Part shown: positions 16,230 through 26,287 of the stretch, piece after piece
How the letters are laid out: every line of letters starts with the position of its first letter
Position numbering within the stretch: the first letter of the stretch is position 1
From: Caballeronia calidae
GTDB lineage: Bacteria; Pseudomonadota; Gammaproteobacteria; Burkholderiales; Burkholderiaceae
NCBI RefSeq assembly: GCF_900044055.2
Contig: NZ_FCOX02000002.1
Location: 124,001-188,000, forward strand
DNA: 64,000 bases
Direction: 5' to 3'
Notes under the pieces: generated by a model
What the model saw: only the letters and a program-made list of their open reading frames with translations
Told to the model about the DNA's origin: nothing
Databases searched by the model: none
Translations under genes and position numbers: made by a program

Positions 16230-17891
16230 TCAATGGCTCGCGCCCTCCACCGCGCCGATGCCCGTCTCGGAGCGCACCGTCTGCGCTTCGAAGCCGGCCT
16301 GATCGATGCGCGCACGCGCCGACTTGTCCGTCACCGAGAAGAGCCAGATGCCGATGAAACCGATCGCCATCGAGAACAATGCGGGCGACGCATACGGGAA
16401 CGGCGCATTCGCGTAGTGGAACACATCGACCCATACGGCCTTCGAGAGCACCGTCAACACGACCGCCGAAAGCAGGCCGAGGAAACCGCCCACTGCCGCG
16501 CCGCGCGTCGTGCAGCCGCGCCACAGCACGGACATGAAGAGCACCGGGAAGTTGGCCGACGCGGCGACAGCGAACGCGAGCGACACCATGAACGCGATGT
16601 TCTGCTTCTCGAACACGATGCCGAGCACGACCGCGACGATGCCGAGCACGATCGTCGTGATGCGCGAAACCTTCAGCTCGCTCTTGCTCGACGCGTTGCC
16701 CTTCTTGAACACGGTCGCATAGAGATCATGCGACACCGCCGATGCGCCCGCGAGCGTCAGACCCGCGACCACCGCGAGAATAGTGGCGAATGCAACTGCC
16801 GAGATGAAGCCGAGGAATACATTGCCGCCGACCGCGCTGGCCAGATGTACCGCTGCCATGTTCGTGCCGCCGAGGAGCTTGCCGCCCGCGTCCTTGAACA
16901 TCGGGTTGGTGCTGACCAGCACGATCGCGCCGAAGCCGATGATGAACGTGAGAATGTAGAAGTAGCCGATCCACGTCGTCGCCCAGAACACCGACTTGCG
17001 CGCTTCCTTCGCGTTCGGAACGGTGAAGAAGCGCATCAGGATGTGCGGCAGGCCGGCCGTGCCGAACATCAGCGCGATGCCGAAGGAGATCGCCGAGATC
17101 GGGTCCTTGATGAAGTTGCCCGGACCCATGATCGACTCTTTCTTCTCGTGCACCTCGACGGCCTTCGCAAAGAGCGCCTCGGGGCTGAAGTGGAACTGCC
17201 ACAGCACCATGAACGCCATGAACGAAGCGCCCGCGAGCAGCAGACACGCCTTGATGATCTGCACCCAGGTGGTCGCGGTCATGCCGCCGAAGAGCACGTA
17301 CACCATCATCAGCGCGCCGACGATCACCACCGCGATCCAGTATTCGAGCCCGAACAGCAGCTTGATGAGCTGACCCGCGCCGACCATCTGCGCGATCAGA
17401 TAGAACGCCACCACGACGAGCGTGCCCGACGCGGCGAACGCGCGAATGGGTGTCTGCTTGAAGCGGTACGCGGCCACGTCGGCGAACGTGAAGCGGCCGA
17501 GATTGCGCAGGCGCTCCGCCATCAGGAACGTGATGATCGGCCAGCCGACGAGAAAGCCGATCGAATAGATGAGGCCGTCATAGCCATTGCTATAGACGGC
17601 GGCCGAAATGCCGAGAAACGAAGCCGCCGACATGAAGTCGCCCGCGATCGCGAGACCGTTCTGGAAGCCCGTGATGCCGCCGCCCGCCGTATAGAACTCG
17701 GCGGCCGAGCGCGTCTTCTTCGCGGCCCATTTGGTGATGAAGAGCGTCGCGATCACGAACGCGATGAACATGCAGATGGCGGTCCAGTTCGTCGCCTGCT
17801 TGACGGCCTGGCCGAGATCGCCGCCGGCGGCGAAGGCACTGGCGGATGCGGCGAAAAGCGCGCCGGCCGCGAGGAAACGTTGCGGCTTCAT
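16230..17891 (-). CDS. actP: Cation/acetate symporter ActP (SSS family)
   Basis: The 553-aa inner-membrane protein begins with a cleavable-looking signal ([21 protein letters not shown]) and contains about 13 membrane helices of the sodium:solute symporter family. Recognisable blocks are [21 protein letters not shown] and [16 protein letters not shown] near the N-terminus. Its ATG overlaps the TGA of the upstream DUF485 gene (ATGA), the arrangement of yjcH-actP. It imports acetate and related short-chain acids. Possible links are the acetate kinase pathway further on, or acetyl-CoA synthetase elsewhere in the genome. Confidence 0.93.
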   Translation of the reverse strand: MKPQRFLAAGALFAASASAFAAGGDLGQAVKQATNWTAICMFIAFVIATLFITKWAAKKTRSAAEFYTAGGGITGFQNGLAIAGDFMSAASFLGISAAVYSNGYDGLIYSIGFLVGWPIITFLMAERLRNLGRFTFADVAAYRFKQTPIRAFAASGTLVVVAFYLIAQMVGAGQLIKLLFGLEYWIAVVIVGALMMVYVLFGGMTATTWVQIIKACLLLAGASFMAFMVLWQFHFSPEALFAKAVEVHEKKESIMGPGNFIKDPISAISFGIALMFGTAGLPHILMRFFTVPNAKEARKSVFWATTWIGYFYILTFIIGFGAIVLVSTNPMFKDAGGKLLGGTNMAAVHLASAVGGNVFLGFISAVAFATILAVVAGLTLAGASAVSHDLYATVFKKGNASSKSELKVSRITTIVLGIVAVVLGIVFEKQNIAFMVSLAFAVAASANFPVLFMSVLWRGCTTRGAAVGGFLGLLSAVVLTVLSKAVWVDVFHYANAPFPYASPALFSMAIGFIGIWLFSVTDKSARARIDQAGFEAQTVRSETGIGAVEGASH

Positions 17892-18193
17892 GCAGCCTCC
17901 CGCTTGATCTTGTCGGTGAGTTCGTCGTACGTGCTGTTCGCGTGACGCACATAGAGGCCCGTGATGACCACGGTGAAGACGATCACGAAAAGGCCGATCG
18001 GCATGCCCCAGGTCATCACGCCCGCGCCCATCTTCGCGGCGAGCAGATCCTTGTTGAACGCGATCAGCAGCACGTAGCCGTAATACACGATCAACACGAG
18101 CGCCGTCAGCGTCCAGCCGAGCTTCGAGCGTTTTCGCACCAGTTCGTGATACGCGGCGCTCGACTTGATTTTTTCCACGATCTTGAGGTCCAT
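17888..18193 (-). CDS. DUF485 small inner-membrane protein (YjcH-like)
   Basis: The 101-aa protein has two transmembrane helices ([20 protein letters not shown] and [19 protein letters not shown]) and the family N-terminal motif [17 protein letters not shown] lies 6 nt before ATG 18193; an upstream ATG at 18208 is less well placed. It overlaps the start of actP by 4 bp and is always associated with acetate symporters, presumably as an accessory subunit of unknown mechanism. Confidence 0.9.
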   Translation of the reverse strand: MDLKIVEKIKSSAAYHELVRKRSKLGWTLTALVLIVYYGYVLLIAFNKDLLAAKMGAGVMTWGMPIGLFVIVFTVVITGLYVRHANSTYDELTDKIKREAA

Positions 18194-18968
18194 CTCCGTC
18201 TCCTGCATGAAGGTCTTCTCTCTGCCTGCGAATGCGTCCGCGTTCGGCGCAATGCACGAACGATCAGCGAACCTTGGAATTAAGGACGTCCCCGAGCGGG
18301 GACATCATGCGATGCTCTCGCGCATGCTGTTTCAGGCAAGTTGTGCTTTCGATGCGCTGGAGACTAAGGTAAGAGCGTCCGCTTACCCGTTTCTTACGTG
18401 AGGCGTTTTCTTTTGGCGGGGTTTACGCGAAGCATTGGGCGTCGTCATTCGCTCGATAGCACATGGCGCCAGCATGACAGCATCGACAAAAAAGCATCGG
18501 CGTTTTCCTTCAGCGTTTCATGAACTGGCATGTCGAAGCGGACCGGACCGCCGCCGACACCAATTCACCCCCGTGACAAGGCCGACAAGTAATTGCTGCG
18601 CTTTCCGTTCCGCACGTCAAGTCAAAATGGCATCAAAGGCTATGGCGTTTTCAGCCGAGTTCAGCTATTACTAGACTCGTCACGCACGTCACGTTAAGCG
18701 ACGGCGCAGCATGAGCAGCTCTCTCGCTAAAAATCGACCGTCAAAACCGGAGGCAGCTACGACACACCACAAGCATCAGGCTCGCGCTCGTTGACGTCGC
18801 CAAAGAGTCCTGTCCCGCGCGATTTCATCGCATGGCGAACACGCTTCTGGAACACCCGCGTTTTCCAGGCGCGCATTCGCTGAACAGCACACCGCGAGCA
18901 TGCCGCGGCGACGCGCCTTCATGCGCGCTCGCTCATCAACGATCGGCCATCCCAAGAGGGAGGCGCCT
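18194..18968. other. 775-bp intergenic region between DUF485-actP and the RND efflux operon
   Basis: No convincing gene is present; the short open frames (for example a 79-codon one at 18435-18674) lack family likeness and good ribosome sites. The region must hold the divergent promoters. Visible structure: a perfect hairpin GTCCCC-GAGC-GGGGAC at 18288-18303, about 95 bp before DUF485; a GGTAAG/CTTACC inverted repeat around 18368-18388; and a direct repeat CGTCACG-CA-CGTCACG at about 18678-18693. No TetR- or LysR-type efflux regulator gene is adjacent. Confidence 0.5.
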
Positions 18969-20240
18969 ATGGCGTTCGTGTCGGAACAGTTACTGGACTG
19001 CAGCTCGTTCGTTCAACCGTCGCGCCCGATGCGCGCACTGCGTCTCTTCGCAGTCGCCGCGACCGCGTCGCTCGCGCTCGCCGCGTGCAAGAAGCAGGCC
19101 CCCGAAGCGCAGAAGCCCCCCGTCGATGTCACGGTCGTGACGGTCGCCGCGCAATCGACGCCCGTCGACTTCGAATTCACGGCGCAGACACAAAGTTCGC
19201 GCGAAGTGGAAATCCGCGCGCGCGTCGACGGCTTTCTGGAAAAGCGCATGTACACCGAAGGATCGCTCGTCAGCGAAAACCAGGTGATGTTCCTCATGGA
19301 CAAACGTCCGTTCGAGGCCGCGCTGCAGACCGCCAAGGGCTCGCTCGCGCAGCAGCAGGCGCGGCTCCTCGTCACGCAGCAGAATCTCGCGCGCGTGAAA
19401 CCGCTCGCCGCGATGAACGCGTTGAGCAAGAAGGATCTCGACGATGCCGTCGGCAACGAGAAGAGCGCCGAGGCCGCCGTGATCGCCGCGAAAGGCGAAG
19501 TGCAGACCGCCGAGCTGAACCTCAGTTACACGACGATCCGCTCGCCGCTCAAAGGGCTGTCGAGCTTCGCGCGCGTGCAGGAAGGCAGCTACGTGACGCC
19601 GACGCAATCGGGCCTGCTCACCCTCGTCTATCAGCTCGACCCGATGTGGGTGAACTTCAGCATCTCCGAAAACGAGCTGCTGACCTACCGCGAGCAGATC
19701 CAGAAAGGCCAGCTGCGCTTTCCGCCCGACGACAAGTTCGATGTGACCGTGATTCTGGCCGATGGCTCGGTCTATCCGCAGACCGGCCGCATCGACTTCA
19801 CGAATCCGGCGTTCAACACGGAAACGGGCACGTTCCTCGTGCGCGCGGTGTTCTCCAATCCGAAGGGCACGCTGCGACCCGGCCAGTTCGTGAAGGCGCG
19901 CGTAGCGGGCGCGGTGCGGCCCAACGCGATACTCGTGCCGCAGCGCGCCGTCTTGCAGGGCGCGAAGAGCCATTTCGTCTGGGTGCTGGACAACGAATCG
20001 AAGCCGCGCCAGCGTGTCGTCGAAGTCGGCGAATGGCACGGCGACAACTGGTTCGTCACGGATGGCCTGAAGGCGGGCGAACGCGTCGTCGTCGATGGCG
20101 CGATCCGGGTCAGCGCGGATTCGCATATCCGCGTCGTCGCCGCGCCCGCCGCGCCCGCCGCGGGCGAAGCGCCGGCGTCGGGCGCGCAGGAGGCGTCGCT
20201 CGACAAGACCAAGACCGACAGCGGCGGGACCGGCAAGTGA
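18969..20240 (+). CDS. RND efflux periplasmic adaptor lipoprotein (MexA/AcrA family)
   Basis: The 423-aa protein has a lipobox (SLALAAC, Cys about residue 40) and then the adaptor order: hairpin and lipoyl halves (VDGFLEKRMYTEGSLVSENQVMF, LSYTTIRSPLKGLSSFARVQEGSYV) and beta-barrel (IDFTNPAFNTETGTFLVRAVF). It ends in an Ala/Pro-rich tail. GGGAGG seven nt before ATG 18969 supports that start. It gives an unusually long N-region before the lipoprotein signal, and ATG 19029 (MRALRLF) is an alternative. It couples the RND pump to the outer-membrane factor. Confidence 0.93.
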   Translation: MAFVSEQLLDCSSFVQPSRPMRALRLFAVAATASLALAACKKQAPEAQKPPVDVTVVTVAAQSTPVDFEFTAQTQSSREVEIRARVDGFLEKRMYTEGSLVSENQVMFLMDKRPFEAALQTAKGSLAQQQARLLVTQQNLARVKPLAAMNALSKKDLDDAVGNEKSAEAAVIAAKGEVQTAELNLSYTTIRSPLKGLSSFARVQEGSYVTPTQSGLLTLVYQLDPMWVNFSISENELLTYREQIQKGQLRFPPDDKFDVTVILADGSVYPQTGRIDFTNPAFNTETGTFLVRAVFSNPKGTLRPGQFVKARVAGAVRPNAILVPQRAVLQGAKSHFVWVLDNESKPRQRVVEVGEWHGDNWFVTDGLKAGERVVVDGAIRVSADSHIRVVAAPAAPAAGEAPASGAQEASLDKTKTDSGGTGK

Positions 20241-20287
20241 TCTGATCAGACGACGACTATCCGAAGCACGTCGCGCGGAAGAGGCCA

Positions 20288-23200
20288 ATGAATATTTCAC
20301 ATTTCTGCATTGACCGTCCGATTTTCGCGTCGGTCATATCGATCGTCATCACGCTGGGCGGCGCGCTGACCATGCTCGCGCTGCCCACCGCGCAATATCC
20401 CGACATCACGCCGCCGCAAATCACGATCTCCGCGACCTATCCGGGCGCGAGCGCCGACGTCGTCGCGAACAACGTGGCCGCGCCGATCGAGCAGCAGGTC
20501 AACGGCGCGGACAACATGATCTACATGAGTTCGTCGAGCTCGTCGACGGGCAATCTGACGATCAACGCGTACTTCCAGATCGGCACGAATCCGGAGCTCG
20601 CGCAGGTCGACGTGCAGAACCGCGTGAACCTCGCGCTGCCGCAACTGCCGCAGTCGGTGACGGCGCAGGGCGTGCAGGTGCAGAAGAAGTCGCAGGCGTT
20701 CATGATGGTGCTCGCCATCTATTCGCCCGACGAGCGCTACGACGCGACCTACATCGCGAACTACGCGAACGTGTATGTCCTCGATGCGCTGAAGCGCATT
20801 CCCGGCGCGAACCAGTCGAGCATCTTCGGCACGCCCGATTACGCGATGCGCATCTGGCTCAAGCCCGACCGCATGGCGCAGCTCGGCATCACCGCCGGCG
20901 ACGTGCAGCGCGCGGTCGCGAACCAGAACCAGCAGTTCGCGGTCGGCCGTCTCGGTCAGTCGCCGACAGGCTCGCCCGTCGAGCAGTCGTTCGCGGTGAC
21001 GACCACGGGACGGCTCACGGAGCCGGCGGAGTTCGAGAACATCATCATCCGCGCGCAATCGGGCGGCGCCGCGATCGTGCGTCTGAAGGACGTGGGCCGC
21101 GCCGAGCTCGGGCAGAAGGACTATTCGATCCGCAGCCGCTTCCAGGGCAAATCCGCGACGGTGATCGCCGTGTATCAGCAGCCGGGCGCGAACGCGCTCG
21201 ACGTGTCGAAGGCGGTGCGGGCGACGCTCGCCGAGATGAAGAAGACGTTCCCGGAGGGCATCGACTACGAAATCGCGATGGACACGACCGAGTTCACGCG
21301 CGCGTCCATCTCCGATGTGATCCACACGTTCTTCGAAGCGGTCGTGCTGGTCGTGATCGTCGTGTTCGTGTTCCTGCAAAGCCTGCGCGCCACGCTGATT
21401 CCGGTGATCGCGGTGCCGGTGTCGATCGTCGGCACGTTCATGGGCATGGAAGCGCTCGGCTTCTCCATCAACATGCTGACACTGTTCGGCATGGTGCTCG
21501 CGATCGGGATCGTCGTGGACGATGCGATCGTCGTGATCGAGAACGTCGAGCGCAACATGACCGTGTTCAAGCTCGATCCGAAGACCGCCGCGAAAAAGGC
21601 CATGGACGAAGTGGCCGGGCCGGTGGTGGCCATCGTGCTGGTGCTGTGCGCGGTGTTCGTGCCGGTGGCGTTCCTCGGCGGCATCACCGGGCAGATGTAC
21701 AAGCAGTTCGCCATTACGATCGCGATATCGGTGGTGCTCTCGGGCATCGTCGCGCTGACTTTGTCGCCTGCGCTCGCGGCCTTGCTGCTGAAGCCCGGGC
21801 ATCACGAGAAGAAAGGTTTCTTCCGTTGGTTCGATAACCAGTTCGCGCGCATGACGCACGGCTACACGCGCATGGTGCGGCTCATCATCAAGCGCTTCGT
21901 GATCGCGCTGCTGCTATTCGTCGGCATGATCGCGCTCGCCGTCGTGATGATGAAGGACATCCCCACCGCGTTCCTGCCGCCCGAGGATCAGGGCTATCTG
22001 CTCGGCGCGGTCATCATGCCCGATGCCGCGTCGCTCGACCGCACCGGGCAGGTGTCCGATCGCGTCACCGAGTATTTCATGAAGCAGCCCGCGGTCGGCA
22101 GCATCACGACCGTCGACGGCTACAGCCTGCTCGACAGCCAGAACAAGAACAACTCGTCGACCTTCTTCGTCGGCTTCAAGAGTTTCGACGAGCGCTATAA
22201 ATCGGCGAATATCCGCACGCAAAACGCGCGTGCCGTGCTCGTCGACGCCTACAAGCATCTGTCGCAAATCAAAGAGGGCATCGTCGTGCCGCTGAATCCG
22301 CCGTCGATTCCGGGCCTCGGCACCACGGGCGGCACCGAGATATGGATTCAGAGCAAGGGGGACTCGACCATTTCGCAGTTCGCGGCGGTCGTCGACGATT
22401 TCGTCGCGAAGGCGAAGGCGCGGCCCGAGCTGACGGGCGTGACGAACACCTTCAACGCGTCGTCGCAGCAGCTGCTCGCCAGTGTCGACCGCGACAAGGC
22501 CGAAACGCTCGGCGTGCCCGTCGAGGACGTCTATAGCGCGATGCAGACGATGTTCGGCTCGCTCTATGTGTCGCAGTTCAACCGGTCGAGCCGGCTGTGG
22601 CAGGTGATTCTTCAGGCGGAACCGCAATATCGGCTGAAACCCGACGATCTCACGCAGATTTTCGTGAAGAGCAAGTCCGGCGAGATGGTGCCGCTCAAGT
22701 CCGTGGTCACCACGCGCTACGTCACCGGGCCGGATCTCATCACGCGCTTCAACAACTTCCCGGCGGTGAAGATCACGGCGAACGCGGCGCCCGGCTATGC
22801 GTCGGGGCAAGTGATCCAGGCGCTCGAGGAAGTCGCGGCGGGCCTGCCGTCCGATTACGGCATCGGGTGGAGCGGCGAGGCGTACGAGGCGAAGCAGGCG
22901 GGCGGCACGTCGGGGCTCGTCTTCGTGTTCGGCCTGATCATGGTCTTCCTGATCCTCGCCGCGCAGTACGAGAAGTGGAGCCTGCCGTTCGGCGTGTTGA
23001 TGGCGGTGCCGTTCGCGATCTTCGGCGCGCTGCTCGCGATCCTGTTGCGCGGCCTCAACAACGACGTCTACTTCCAGATCGGCCTCACGATGCTCGTCGC
23101 GCTCGCGGCGAAGAACGCGATTCTCATCTTCGAGTTCGCCGTGCTGAACCGCGAGTCGGGCAAGTCCGTCTACGACGCGGCGATGGTCGCCGCCGAAGAG

Positions 23201-23521
23201 CGTCTGCGCCCGATCGTGATGACCTCGCTCGCGTTCATTCTCGGCTGCGTGCCGCTCGCGATCGCCACGGGCGCATCGGCCAACAGCCGTCACTCCATCG
23301 GCACGGGCGTGATCGGCGGGATGCTCGGCGCGACCGCCATCGCCGTGTTCTTCATCCCGATGTTCTTCTGGGGACTCGAAACGCTGTCTGGGCGCTCGAA
23401 GAAGAAGGGCGGCGAAAAGAGCGCCGAAGCGCCCGCCCCCGCCGCCGACACGAAGCCGGCCCCGAACGCATCGGGAAGCGGTCCGAACGCCTCGCCGTCC
23501 GCTCCGGACAAGGGAGACTGA
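20288..23521 (+). CDS. HAE1-family RND multidrug efflux pump
   Basis: The 1077-aa inner-membrane transporter starts MNISHFCIDRPIFASVISI and has two large periplasmic loops and 12 helices. The proton-relay aspartates are in TM4 (GIVVDDAIVVIENVER). The family motif YPDITPPQITISATYPGAS is near the N-terminus. Length is slightly above AcrB (about 1050), with an Ala/Pro/Lys-rich C-terminal tail after residue about 1037. It exports amphiphilic compounds using proton motive force. The stop is 1 bp before the outer-membrane factor ATG. Confidence 0.95.
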   Translation: MNISHFCIDRPIFASVISIVITLGGALTMLALPTAQYPDITPPQITISATYPGASADVVANNVAAPIEQQVNGADNMIYMSSSSSSTGNLTINAYFQIGTNPELAQVDVQNRVNLALPQLPQSVTAQGVQVQKKSQAFMMVLAIYSPDERYDATYIANYANVYVLDALKRIPGANQSSIFGTPDYAMRIWLKPDRMAQLGITAGDVQRAVANQNQQFAVGRLGQSPTGSPVEQSFAVTTTGRLTEPAEFENIIIRAQSGGAAIVRLKDVGRAELGQKDYSIRSRFQGKSATVIAVYQQPGANALDVSKAVRATLAEMKKTFPEGIDYEIAMDTTEFTRASISDVIHTFFEAVVLVVIVVFVFLQSLRATLIPVIAVPVSIVGTFMGMEALGFSINMLTLFGMVLAIGIVVDDAIVVIENVERNMTVFKLDPKTAAKKAMDEVAGPVVAIVLVLCAVFVPVAFLGGITGQMYKQFAITIAISVVLSGIVALTLSPALAALLLKPGHHEKKGFFRWFDNQFARMTHGYTRMVRLIIKRFVIALLLFVGMIALAVVMMKDIPTAFLPPEDQGYLLGAVIMPDAASLDRTGQVSDRVTEYFMKQPAVGSITTVDGYSLLDSQNKNNSSTFFVGFKSFDERYKSANIRTQNARAVLVDAYKHLSQIKEGIVVPLNPPSIPGLGTTGGTEIWIQSKGDSTISQFAAVVDDFVAKAKARPELTGVTNTFNASSQQLLASVDRDKAETLGVPVEDVYSAMQTMFGSLYVSQFNRSSRLWQVILQAEPQYRLKPDDLTQIFVKSKSGEMVPLKSVVTTRYVTGPDLITRFNNFPAVKITANAAPGYASGQVIQALEEVAAGLPSDYGIGWSGEAYEAKQAGGTSGLVFVFGLIMVFLILAAQYEKWSLPFGVLMAVPFAIFGALLAILLRGLNNDVYFQIGLTMLVALAAKNAILIFEFAVLNRESGKSVYDAAMVAAEERLRPIVMTSLAFILGCVPLAIATGASANSRHSIGTGVIGGMLGATAIAVFFIPMFFWGLETLSGRSKKKGGEKSAEAPAPAADTKPAPNASGSGPNASPSAPDKGD

Positions 23522-23522
23522 C

Positions 23523-25010
23523 ATGCGGCGCGCCCGGCTCATTCCCTCTTGCGCGAGCGTTGCCGCCGCGCTCATGCTGAGCGGCTGCCTGCTCGGCCCG
23601 AACTACTCGCGTCAGCCGGTCGAGACGCCCGCGACCTATCGCTTCGCGGCGGCCGAAGTCTCCGATGCCGCGAACACCGAATGGTGGAAGCAGTTCCAGG
23701 ACCCGGTGCTCGACGAGCTGATCACGACGGCGCTCGCGAACAACAAGGACGTGAAGATCGCGGCGGCGCGCGTCGATCAGTTCATGGGCCAGTTCGTCAC
23801 GACGCGGGCCGCGCTGTTCCCGCAGGTCGGGGCGGGTGCCACGGCGGCGCGGCAGCGCGCGTCGGCGGCGGGGCCGCAGCCGCTGAACGGCTTCGGGCCG
23901 GTCTACAACAGCTTCGAACTGTCCATCTCGGCGGCGTGGGAAATCGATCTCTTCGGGCGCAACCGGCGGCTCACCGAGGCCGCGCGCGCGAACCTGCTGT
24001 CGAGCGAGGAAGGACGGCGTGCGACGATCCTGTCGCTGGTGGCGTCGGTGGCGTCGTCGTATCTGAATCTGCGCAGCCTCGACAAGCAACTGGAAATCGC
24101 GAAGGCGACGACCGAGAGCCGCGCCGAATCGGTGCACGTGTTCACGCTGCGCTTCGAAGGCGGCGAAGTCTCGCAGATGGAGCTCGCGCAAAGCCAGTCC
24201 GAATACGAAGCGTCTCTTTCGACGATCCCGCAGCTCGAAACGCAGATCGCGCAGCAGGAAGATGCGCTGTCGGTCCTGCTCGGCGCGAATCCCGGACCGA
24301 TCATGCGCGGCCGGACGCTCGGCGAGCTGGCGACGCCCGTGATTCCGGCGGGACTGCCGTCGGATCTGCTGGAGCGGCGGCCGGATCTGCTTCAGGCGGA
24401 ACAGGATCTGGTCGCGGCCAATGCGCTGATCGGCGCGGCGCGCGCGCTCTACTTCCCGCAGATTTCGCTGACGGGTCTGCTCGGCACCGCGAGCGGCCAG
24501 TTCTCGTCGCTCTTCACGGGACCGGCGCGCGTGTGGTCGTTCGCGGGCCAGGTCACGCAGCCGATCTTCACCGCGGGCAACATCTCCGGCCAGGTGCAAT
24601 CGGCCGAAGCGCAGCAGCAGGCGGCGCTGCTCACGTACCAGAAGGCGATACAGGTCGCGTTCCAGGAAGTCGACGATGCGCTGATCTCGTCGCAGAAACT
24701 GCACGAGCAATTCGAAGTGCAAGGCCGTCAGGTGACGGCGCTCTCCACGTATTCGCGTCTCGCGCGGGCGCGCTATGAAGGCGGCTACACGAGTTATATC
24801 GAAGTGCTCGATGCCGAGCGCAGCCTCTTCAACGCGCAACTCTCGCAGACGCAGACGCAGGCCGCCGCGCTCGCTTCGTTCGTCACGCTGTACAAGGTGA
24901 TGGGCGGCGGCTGGGTCGTCATGGCGGACAAGATGACGACGCAGCAGAGCGCGACGCCTCCCGCCGACACGGCCAAACCCGGCCAACCCGGATCGCAGAC
25001 AGTGCAATGA
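23523..25010 (+). CDS. NodT-family outer-membrane efflux lipoprotein (OprM-like)
   Basis: The 495-aa precursor has lipobox LMLSGC (Cys22) followed by LLGPNYSRQPVETP, typical of OprM/NodT proteins. Two OEP repeats follow, including WEIDLFGRNRRLTEAARAN and the second-repeat counterpart near YFPQISLTGLLG. It forms the trimeric outer-membrane channel for the preceding RND pump. The 3' end overlaps pqiA by 4 bp (ATGA), so translation is coupled into the lipid-transport genes. Confidence 0.95.
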   Translation: MRRARLIPSCASVAAALMLSGCLLGPNYSRQPVETPATYRFAAAEVSDAANTEWWKQFQDPVLDELITTALANNKDVKIAAARVDQFMGQFVTTRAALFPQVGAGATAARQRASAAGPQPLNGFGPVYNSFELSISAAWEIDLFGRNRRLTEAARANLLSSEEGRRATILSLVASVASSYLNLRSLDKQLEIAKATTESRAESVHVFTLRFEGGEVSQMELAQSQSEYEASLSTIPQLETQIAQQEDALSVLLGANPGPIMRGRTLGELATPVIPAGLPSDLLERRPDLLQAEQDLVAANALIGAARALYFPQISLTGLLGTASGQFSSLFTGPARVWSFAGQVTQPIFTAGNISGQVQSAEAQQQAALLTYQKAIQVAFQEVDDALISSQKLHEQFEVQGRQVTALSTYSRLARARYEGGYTSYIEVLDAERSLFNAQLSQTQTQAAALASFVTLYKVMGGGWVVMADKMTTQQSATPPADTAKPGQPGSQTVQ

Positions 25011-26287
25011 ACACGGTGACATCCGACGATGGCAACGCGCGCGCGCTGATCGCATGCCACGAGTGCGATCTCATGCAGCGCGAAACCGACGTGCCGCCCG
25101 GCGGCACGCTGCGCTGCTGCCGCTGCCGCGCCGTGCTGTATCGCCGGCGCGGACGCGGCTTCGACCGCGCGCTCGCCTATGCGCTCGCCGCCTGCGTGCT
25201 GTGGCTCATTTCGAACGCGTTTCCGATCGTCGGCCTCGCGGTCAACGGCGATCTCGTCGAAACGACGCTGATCGGCGCGGTGCGCGTGCTGTATCGCGAC
25301 GGCATGTGGCCGCTCGCCATCCTCATCTTCGTCACGACGGTCCTGATGCCGCTGCTCCAGGCGCTCGGCATGGTGTGGCTGCTGCTGCCGCTGCACCTGA
25401 ACCGCAGGCCGTGGCACGCCGACGCCGTGTTCCGCCTCCTGCGCATCGCACGCGACTGGGGCATGACCGAAGTGCTGATGCTCGGCCTGCTCGTCGCGGT
25501 CGTGAAGCTCGCGCATATCGCGTCGGTGGTCACGGCGCCGGCGCTGTGGTCGCTCGCCGCGCTGATGCTGCTGCTCGTCGCGGCGGCATCGGCATTCGAC
25601 GAGCGCGCGTTGTGGATGCGCCTCGAAGGCACGCTGCCCGGGATGCCCGCCGACACGCCGCTCTCCGGGCGCACGGCGGCGGCGAGCGGCATCTTCGTCT
25701 GTCACGATTGCGGCCTGTCCACGCGCGGCACGCAACGTCATGAACATGTGTGCTGCCCGCGCTGCGGCGCGCGCCTGCATCTGCGCAAGCCCGCGAGCCT
25801 GTCGCGCACCTGGGCGTACCTGATCGCGGCGGCGATCCTCTACATCCCCGCGAACCTGCTGCCCGTGATGAACACGAGCTCGCTCTTCGGCGCGCAGAAG
25901 GACACGATCATGAGCGGCGTCGCGTATCTGTGGCATTCGGGATCGTGGCCGCTCGCGATCATCGTGTTCATCGCGAGCATCGCCGTGCCGATGCTCAAGA
26001 TTCTCGCCATCGGCTATCTCGCCACGACCGCGAATCTGCGCATGTCGATGCGCAATGAGCAGCGCGCGCGCATCTACCGCATCGTCGAGCTGGTGGGACG
26101 CTGGTCGATGCTCGATATCTACGTGATCGCCGTGCTCGTCGCGCTCGTGCAGTTCAGCGCGATGGCGACGATCGAGGCCGGGCCCGCCGCGATCGCATTC
26201 GGCGCCGTCGTCGTGCTGACGATGTTCGCCGCGATGTCGTTCGATCCGCGCCTGATCTGGGATTCAGCGCCACCACGGGAAGAATGA
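25007..26287 (+). CDS. pqiA: Paraquat-inducible protein A (PqiA)
   Basis: The 426-aa polytopic protein is a tandem duplication. Each half begins with a zinc-ribbon-like Cys cluster (CHECDL...CCRCRA; CHDCGL...CCPRCGA) and has four membrane helices. The second helix block contains the conserved NLLPVMNTSSLFG. PqiA is the inner-membrane partner of the PqiB MCE tunnel. It starts inside the preceding outer-membrane-factor stop codon and its own stop overlaps pqiB. Confidence 0.95.
   Translation: MNTVTSDDGNARALIACHECDLMQRETDVPPGGTLRCCRCRAVLYRRRGRGFDRALAYALAACVLWLISNAFPIVGLAVNGDLVETTLIGAVRVLYRDGMWPLAILIFVTTVLMPLLQALGMVWLLLPLHLNRRPWHADAVFRLLRIARDWGMTEVLMLGLLVAVVKLAHIASVVTAPALWSLAALMLLLVAAASAFDERALWMRLEGTLPGMPADTPLSGRTAAASGIFVCHDCGLSTRGTQRHEHVCCPRCGARLHLRKPASLSRTWAYLIAAAILYIPANLLPVMNTSSLFGAQKDTIMSGVAYLWHSGSWPLAIIVFIASIAVPMLKILAIGYLATTANLRMSMRNEQRARIYRIVELVGRWSMLDIYVIAVLVALVQFSAMATIEAGPAAIAFGAVVVLTMFAAMSFDPRLIWDSAPPREE

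Noticed and set aside
16002..17945. 647-codon plus-strand frame opposite actP
   Set aside because: Antisense shadow of a clear SSS transporter; translation rich in Arg, Glu, His and Asp with no domain.
18435..18674. Possible 79-aa gene in the actP-efflux spacer
   Set aside because: No good ribosome site, no recognisable family and unlike codon use; kept only as part of the intergenic description.
23387..23518. Frameshifted or extended C-terminus of the RND pump
   Set aside because: The Ala/Pro/Ser-rich tail is in frame with the pump and followed at once by the next gene; such tails are common in this family.
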